Assembly (NCBI RefSeq): GCF_000276665.1
Contig: NW_004955466.1
Coordinates: 10,509,214 to 10,573,213, forward strand
DNA: 64,000 nucleotides
Origin: Chinchilla lanigera
Taxonomy: Eukaryota > Chordata > Mammalia > Rodentia > Chinchillidae
Reading direction: 5' to 3'
Made by a program: the position numbers and the translations under genes
The notes under the pieces: generated by a model
The model's database searches: none
What the model was told of the DNA's origin: nothing
What the model saw: the letters and a program-made list of their open reading frames with translations, nothing else
In this document: in pieces, positions 58,542 through 64,000 of the stretch
How the letters are laid out: each line of letters opens with the position of its first letter
Numbering within the stretch: position 1 is the first letter of the stretch

Positions 58542-58711
58542 GTGATAAATATTAGTGACTGATAAAGTGTAATTATTTGCATGTGAAAGGCTGATTTTAT
58601 CCTGAACGATGATTCAAAATATTCGGTTTGAATAGTAAGAGTAGCTTTTTGTCATTGTGCTAGAGTTTTAGGTGAATTTCTAACTCAGTTTTTTTTTCTA
58701 TTTGTTTTCAG

Positions 58712-58825
58712 ATAGCTAAAATCGGTGCTTTCTGCTGTGGCCTTAGTTTGTGTAACCAGCACACAATAGTAATCTATGTTTTATGCATCATACCTTGGAT
58801 TCTCTTTCAACTTTTAAAAGAGAAG
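58712..58825 (+). CDS. Tmem260: Tmem260 exon 5, residues 167-204
   Basis: A 114-base, phase 0-0 exon with a long pyrimidine tract plus TTTTCAG acceptor and AAG|GTAGGT donor. It encodes [18 protein letters not shown] followed by a strongly hydrophobic helix ([17 protein letters not shown]) and the start of a cytosolic K-E-K loop. The L-C-N-Q-H-T motif with its four nearby cysteines is a family signature. The exon is below usual ORF-length cut-offs and is called from splice sites, frame and family match. Being a multiple of three, it could be skipped in frame, but that would remove a membrane helix. Confidence 0.93.
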
Positions 58826-59660
58826 GTAGGTTTCAAAATTATCAAAATAAAAATGCATCATATTTCATTTAAGTGATGGGCAATATTTATGCCACCAGAA
58901 AACCTGGAGTTTTAATTTTTCATGGGTTTTAGGTAAAGTGTAAATAGCCTTTGGCCTTAACAGTATTGACTTAAAAAAAAAAAGAGGATTTACAAAAATT
59001 ATGCAGTATTGATTGCAGTGGCATCTGGCCTATTTTGTAATTTTCTCCGTGATTCAGAACAGCACCTCAATGAAAATAGGCTAAAAGGATATTAAATTTC
59101 CGTGATGGTTTTCTTACACATCCGAAGACACAGGTGGGTGCCAGGAATATATCACCCACTATTTTACTGCACACTGCGTGCCTGCCCTGTGTCGTGTGCT
59201 TGCACCACGTGCTTAGAGATTTAGCTCTCAGCAAACTGACCATGTCACTGCTCCTGTGAACTCCTTGAAATCTCTGAAAAGTAACAGTCTGTTTTCTTAG
59301 AATACGTTTCCCTAGAAGTAAAAATGATTTATCTTCATTTCATCTTTCTCTGAAAGAAAAATTATTGTTAATTAGAATGGCAGCAAAAGCACTATGGGAA
59401 CATCGCTTTGTTCGGCACTGAGAGATTTGGGCGAGGGAAAGGCAGGAGGTTGGGTTAGGTACGAATGCCGGGAGGGTAAATGCCCTTTATTCTGTTAAGC
59501 TTCCTCCTGAAGGGCGACTCTCTGTGAACAAAGCTGGCGTTGACATCTTTGACTTTATTTTTTGTGGAGAAAGAGCTGCACTTATTTGTAACACATACTG
59601 TGTAGAATAAAATTAGATATAGAAATAAGGGAATAATTATACCAAAGCTTTAGATACAAG

Positions 59661-59830
59661 GGGTGATCAAAACACACAGTGAATGTTTAAAGAAACTCAT
59701 TACACTGAAAGACACATTGCCATTACTCTTCCTCACGATCCTCCCCCTCACTTTGAACACACTTTTCCTGCCCTTGCCACTCTCTAAAGCAGCTCCTGAA
59801 GTCCTATTTTGTGTCTGTAACGAAGGTGAT
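59661..59830 (-). mobile_element. Mariner-type transposon 3' end, minus strand
   Basis: + strand landmarks GGTGATCAAAACACACAGTG (end-like), 'GACACATTGCCATTACTC', 'CACTTTGAACACACTTTTCC' and 'CAGCTCCTGAAGTCC'. On the minus strand the conceptual reading shows the end of a mariner-like transposase (W-Q-G-Q-E-K-C-V-Q-S-E-G-E-D type pattern, then a stop). Not functional. Confidence 0.6.
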
Positions 59831-59939
59831 CAAAAATGCAGTGAATGCGGGTGCCTGCCACTATCTGACGGAAAGGCAGGCTTGTAAAAACATTACCATG
59901 GGTCCTCATCGGTTTTATTCATCAGAGCTGTCACTTGTG

Positions 59940-60130
59940 GCTCTTCCTCATAGTCAGAATGACCATGAAAGGTCAGTATTTGGGGTTGATTCAAGTGCTC
60001 ATGACAGCACGATGGAAGACACTCATGAAAAAGACTTCCATTCAGAAGTGGGGAGGGCAATGAGATCAGTGTGTTTGAACAGAGGAGGAGAATGCTGAGG
60101 GGCGGGGGATTAATGTCAACCTGTCCTTTA
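59940..60130 (+). mobile_element. Mariner-type transposon 3' end, plus strand (opposite to its neighbour)
   Basis: 'ACCATGAAAGGTCAGTATTTG', 'GACACTCATGAAAAAGACTTCC', 'GTGTGTTTGAACAGAGGAGG' and 'GGGGGATTAATGTCAACCTG' are the reverse-complement counterparts of landmarks in the copies at 52930 and 59661. The + frame ends E-V-G-R-A-M-R-S-V-C-L-N-R-G-G-E-C-stop, the same C-terminal pattern. Decayed. Confidence 0.55.
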
Positions 60131-60136
60131 CTATGT

Positions 60137-60405
60137 GTGCACCCATGTTTATAGCAGCGCAATTTGTCATAGGTAAATCTTGGAAACAACCCAAATGCCC
60201 ATCAACTGAGGAATGGATAAAAAGATGTGGTGTTTTTATACAATGGAGCATTACTCAGCTCTAAAGAAAGATAATCTCAAGGCTTTTATAGGTAAATGGA
60301 TACAACTAGAGACCATACTCATAAGTGAAATAAATCAGACCTACATGTGTAAACATGGTATTGTCTCCCTATGGGAGAACCTGAAAGTGTAAATAAAATT
60401 GAAAA
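60137..60405 (+). mobile_element. L1 LINE fragment, end of ORF2 / 3' region
   Basis: 'ATGTTTATAGCAGCGCAATTTG', AACAACCCAAATGCCCATCA, GAATGGATAAAAAGATGTGG, 'CAATGGAGCATTACTCAGC', 'GTAAATGGATACAACTAGAG', 'ATAAGTGAAATAAATCAGACC'. This is the classic order of the ORF2 C-terminal region of mammalian L1s. The frame is broken by stops; an A-rich end follows. Confidence 0.85.
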
Positions 60406-61164
60406 ATTTTTAATATTTGCTGTATTTTTATTTTATCATACCTTGTGGTTGAATTTCCTATACTTGAACACATTTTGTTTCTTAGCATCTTGGCAACAAA
60501 GCAAAAAGGGTAACGTGATTATAACATTCTTATGATGTGACTAAAGAGTAAATAAAAGGTAAGCATAAGAGTTGACAGAGAAGAGCATCTTCTTCTTGGA
60601 ATTGAGTTGAGCTCTATGAAGTCAATCTCATATGACTCATATCAGGGATATTAAACACCCTAGCAGGCGGGGTTTAGGTTTCCTAGTGTATGGGGAAATG
60701 TCTTTATACGATCTTTTCAAACATGAAGATTTTTATATGGAATGCAGAGCAGAGAAATCCCAAATAAGTTTCTCATGGATCAACAGATGCACAGAGGTGG
60801 GTGACCAGGCAGCGTGACACACGTCCTAGTGGGCTTCCAACCCAAGCGGACGTTAGAGAGGTGCATCCCCTGGAAGGAACCCCCAAAACAGATGCTTTGT
60901 GTTAGCTGACACTTCGTGCGGAACTCAGCGTTGATAGCTTAGGTGCCTGTTTGCCTGCGATGGAGGCAGGCTGTGGAAGAATGATGAAATTCTGCATGTT
61001 TGTTGTAAGTCCGTATTTAGATAGCAGAGGCTGGGACAGAGGGTCAACAGTGAAGTCTTCGGGTTGCTGGATCTTACTATGAGGTGACCTGAGGGCAGGG
61101 AGTGCCGAGTTGGCTAATCTCAACCCTGGCTGCACACCTCATTATCTGGGAAGCTTGAAAAACA

Positions 61165-61240
61165 AATGTGTGGACACATATGTACACATGTTTCCATACA
61201 TGTAGATGCATCGGTACATGTGTGCATTTGGGCTGCACAT
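61165..61240. repeat. TG/CA-rich (ACATGT-type) low-complexity patch
   Basis: Repeated ACACATATGTACACATG-like units in intron 5. Confidence 0.75.
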
Positions 61241-62523
61241 TTGCTCCCATCCCCACATAATTCTGGTGTAACTGATCAGGGTGAGCCCTAAGCATCGGTT
61301 TGTTGGGCATCCTTTTTACTGCCCAGGTGACTCCACGGTGCAGCTGGGACTCAGAGCCGCCCTCCTCGCTCTGTGACCACTCTCGTAGAACTGTCTTCTG
61401 TTTATTTCTCGCACAGAATAAAAATGCTGCAGCAGCTGCATCTGACTGCCACACTATAAACATTTACTTCTCTGGAAAGCACTTTTAAGGTTTGCAGAGG
61501 CACGCTATGAGGTTAGGGATTCCTGCACTCTTTTCATGCTGTCGTTTTTCATGCATCTCATTACTGCTATGGAAATCGCAAATGAAATCAGTGCTACAAC
61601 AAAAACACTTCATTTTCAATTAAGAGTGTTTATTTGAAAATGCTAATATAAATCTACTGCTTGTTCTACTTCTGGCAAATGTGAACCGTGGTTCTTATAT
61701 TCACTTGCACAGATTAATTTCTCTGTTCTGTAAAAGAAAATTGGAAATTTCCAATTGTGATATTTGTAAGAGACCCCTTTTCCCCAGTTATTAAAGCAAT
61801 CAGTGTTTTGTCTTTCTGGAATACCACAACTTATATTCTTTTGGACTTAATCATTGTGAAACTTTGTTGATGGAGTCCTTTGTTTTTGTACAGATCAGAA
61901 ATACATTTCTCCCAAATAAGATACTTGAGAAAACACTTGTTATGTATAACAACACATTTCCTTTAATGTTGTATCCTAAATATAACTTGAGAGGCAAAAA
62001 CAATTAGGTGAGCCTGGAGGTTATATATTGGCTAGTTTGATTTGTGCCAAACATTTCTGTGACATGTTCAGAGCCCTTTCACAAAGAATTACACTGTCAT
62101 TATATAAATGAATAAAGCATATACTTGGGGTTCACTCCTAATGACGGTGACGAGGTGAATCGGTGTGAGAACGGTATTTGGGACATAGGCAAAATCAGGC
62201 CAGCAACACATTATCAGTCCCAAGTGCTTATCTCAGCTGTGCAGTGCTGCATTCTGTGACATGGTTTTAAATGTAAAAGACGGCAGTAAACACGATACTC
62301 TCACATCGTTGCTGATATGTTTGCTTCGCCTCTATTTCCCCTGCCAGGTAAAGGAGTTCAGGCTGGTGCAATTTCCTAGTAATCCACAGTAATAGGAAGG
62401 GTTAGCATAGTACTTGGTAGTGAGCTGATATAAATTGGGAGATGAGCTTTGAGCAAACATGTAAGTTTCAGGACAAATCAACTAAAATAAACACTGCCAC
62501 ACCACCCGTGTGCTCTGCTGCAG

Positions 62524-62703
62524 GAGCTGTCCCTGGGATCCGTGCTGAAGCTGAGTCTGGCCTTTTCAGCTGGTTTGTTACCCTACCTCTACCTCCCTGT
62601 CTCATCCTACCTCAACCAGGCCCGCTGGACCTGGGGCGACCAGACCACAGTGCGCGGGTTTCTGACACATTTTCTCAGGGAAGAATATGGAACATTCAGC
62701 CTG
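62524..62703 (+). CDS. Tmem260: Tmem260 exon 6, residues 205-264 (last exon inside the window)
   Basis: A 180-base, phase 0-0 exon with acceptor CTGCAG|GAG and donor CTG|GTAAGC. It encodes [12 protein letters not shown], a membrane helix with [11 protein letters not shown] (about 213-234), then [12 protein letters not shown] and [16 protein letters not shown], a lumenal-type segment highly conserved in DUF2723 proteins. The W-T-W-G-D-Q cluster is a good diagnostic motif. From here the known protein continues with about 440 more residues (further helices and a C-terminal soluble region), all beyond base 64000. The gene is therefore truncated by the window edge and not by mutation. Intron 6 runs from 62704 to at least the end of the window. 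Confidence 0.94.
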
Positions 62704-64000
62704 GTAAGCGTGCGCCTACAGCCCTGCTAAGGAAAGAAGTGGCAAAACTTCAGGCCTGGGCCTTGATTGAGAAAACAGTGTTTATCAATGAAAGTGGTTA
62801 GAATTTTCATCTAGTCATTTATGTACTAAACTTGTCCCTTAACATAACTTAGAAAAATATCAGAACCATTTGGCCTAAAATCATACTGTTGTATAGCCCG
62901 GATATACTTTTCAGGATGACAGGCATTAGGCTGAAGATTTTCAGTCTTGTTAGCATAGGGTAGCCGTGTGGGCCCTTGATCTGGGAGTAGACATATCTGA
63001 AAAAGAATTGAGGGAAAGAGACCTCAAAATTTTTAATTTACCTTTCCAAAACATTTCCTTAAAACAAATTGATGGACACGTTCATGTTACTAATTAGTCT
63101 TTAAAACAGAAAACCTACCTGTAAACGCTTTGTAAAATACGAGTTCGGTAAATGGGAATAGTGTGCTATAAAGAAATTCAGAAGGTCTTGTTTTCCCTGA
63201 GATGTAGTAAGAAAAAAAATTAAATATAGTTACAGTAAAGGTCACCTGAACAAAGGACAAACAACAGCTACCTTGGTATAGGCAGTTCTTCAAGGGTTTC
63301 TCCCATGGTTTGTGTTCCGTGCATCGCTAAGAGAGCCTCAAGAGTATGGTGTATGATACTGTTTATACAGAATTCCAAACATTGCAAGCCTAGACAGTCT
63401 TATTCAAAGATACATTCAAAAGTAGTAAAACTCTGTATTTCTAAAACATAGGGGAGTCATGAACACCAGGTTCAAGGTCGTAGTTACCTCTGGGGGCTAA
63501 GGAGGGAGAAGTTTGTGGGGGCTTCATGATGCTGTGTGGTTTTGGTGAGGTTTTGTTTCTGGTTTTTTTGTTTGTTTGTTTGTTTTGTTTTTTTTTCTGG
63601 TATTGAGAATTGAACTCACGACCTTGTGCTTGCCAGGCAAGTGCTGTGCCACTGAGCTAAATCCCCAGCCCTGAGGTTTTGTTTCTTAAATGAATGGTGG
63701 ATCTTATATTTAAAAAGAAAACTTTATCCCTTAAATATTTATTATGTATAGTTAACATATAGATATTAGATACTATATATATCTTATATAGGTACTAGAC
63801 ATTTCATAAAAATGGGTTAATAAGATGAATATTATTGACATTTGAAAGTTTGATATTTTAAATTCAACTGTGTTTATATTGATCAATCCAATTTGAACTT
63901 TGTATCATTCACACATAATTGTGAAATTATGGACTACCATGTTATAATGGACTCTAGTCAGAATGCTCCAAAGAGAGTAGAAGAAGTGTTCATAACAGAA
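62704..64000 (+). other. Tmem260 intron 6 (partial, runs off the window)
   Basis: Begins with GTAAGC after exon 6. The only repeat recognised is a minus-strand ID SINE at 63561-63671. No next exon is seen before base 64000. Confidence 0.8.
63561..63671 (-). repeat. ID SINE, minus strand, with perfect 15-base target-site duplication
   Basis: T-rich tail with TTTG units, then GGTATTGAGAATTGAACTC and GAGCTAAATCCCCAGCCC head. Identical flanks TGAGGTTTTGTTTCT at 63546-63560 and 63672-63686. Confidence 0.95.

Larger units (their letters stand above)
58826..62523 (+). other. Tmem260 intron 5 (3,698 bases)
   Basis: Contains the opposed pair of mariner 3' ends (59661-60130), a L1 ORF2 3'-terminal fragment (60137-60405) and a TG/CA-rich patch (61165-61240). 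The remaining DNA (58.8-59.6 and 60.4-62.5 kb) is unique-looking. Confidence 0.8.

Overview
This is a 64 kb piece of a mammalian nuclear genome, almost certainly from a non-murid rodent. The evidence is a split gene with GT-AG introns, a CpG-island promoter, many tRNA-Ala-derived ID SINEs, B1 SINEs and B1+ID dimers, MIR, L1, MaLR/MLT2-type LTRs, Tigger, hAT and mariner remnants, and simple repeats. B1-ID dimers together with ID copies that keep intact target-site duplications suggest a squirrel-, beaver- or cavy-type lineage; the species cannot be fixed from the sequence. Nothing bacterial or phage-like is present, and almost every six-frame ORF here is random open frame in non-coding DNA.

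The only protein-coding gene I can support is Tmem260 on the + strand. Its product is the multi-pass ER protein O-mannosyltransferase of the DUF2723 family. Exons 1-6 are visible (34634-34769, 39457-39488, 40198-40349, 56641-56818, 58712-58825, 62524-62703). Their phases join without a break to give the first 264 residues (the human protein is about 707 aa). The remaining exons lie past the right edge. Exon 1 sits in a CpG island (about 34380-34900) carrying ETS and CACGTG motifs.

Layout: 1-34.3 kb is intergenic (in human the interval between PELI2 and TMEM260) and is made of repeats and unique DNA. It holds a L1 3' end (3.7 kb), a SINE-split hAT element (4.5-5.1 kb), a retroviral-type LTR nested inside a MaLR LTR (9.0-10.3 kb), MLT2-type LTRs (11.4 and 33.5 kb), Tigger copies (12.0, 16.1, 33.2 kb), a GGAA array (19.0-19.2 kb), a 610-base assembly gap (27704-28313) flanked on the right by a decayed ERV1-type gag on the minus strand, and a L1 5' end (32.4-33.1 kb). 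34.8-64 kb is Tmem260 and its introns. The 16.3 kb intron 3 has a long repeat-free block (44.56-45.66 kb) that reads like a conserved regulatory element. Intron 5 contains two mariner 3' ends in opposite, outward-facing orientation.

I did not find a new multi-gene system. The observations most worth a second look are the two candidate regulatory blocks (13.2-13.4 kb and 44.6-45.7 kb; the neighbouring gene in mammals is OTX2), the head-opposed mariner pair, the nested LTR with internal duplications, the gag remnant with a stop inside its zinc knuckle, and an in-frame upstream ATG for Tmem260.
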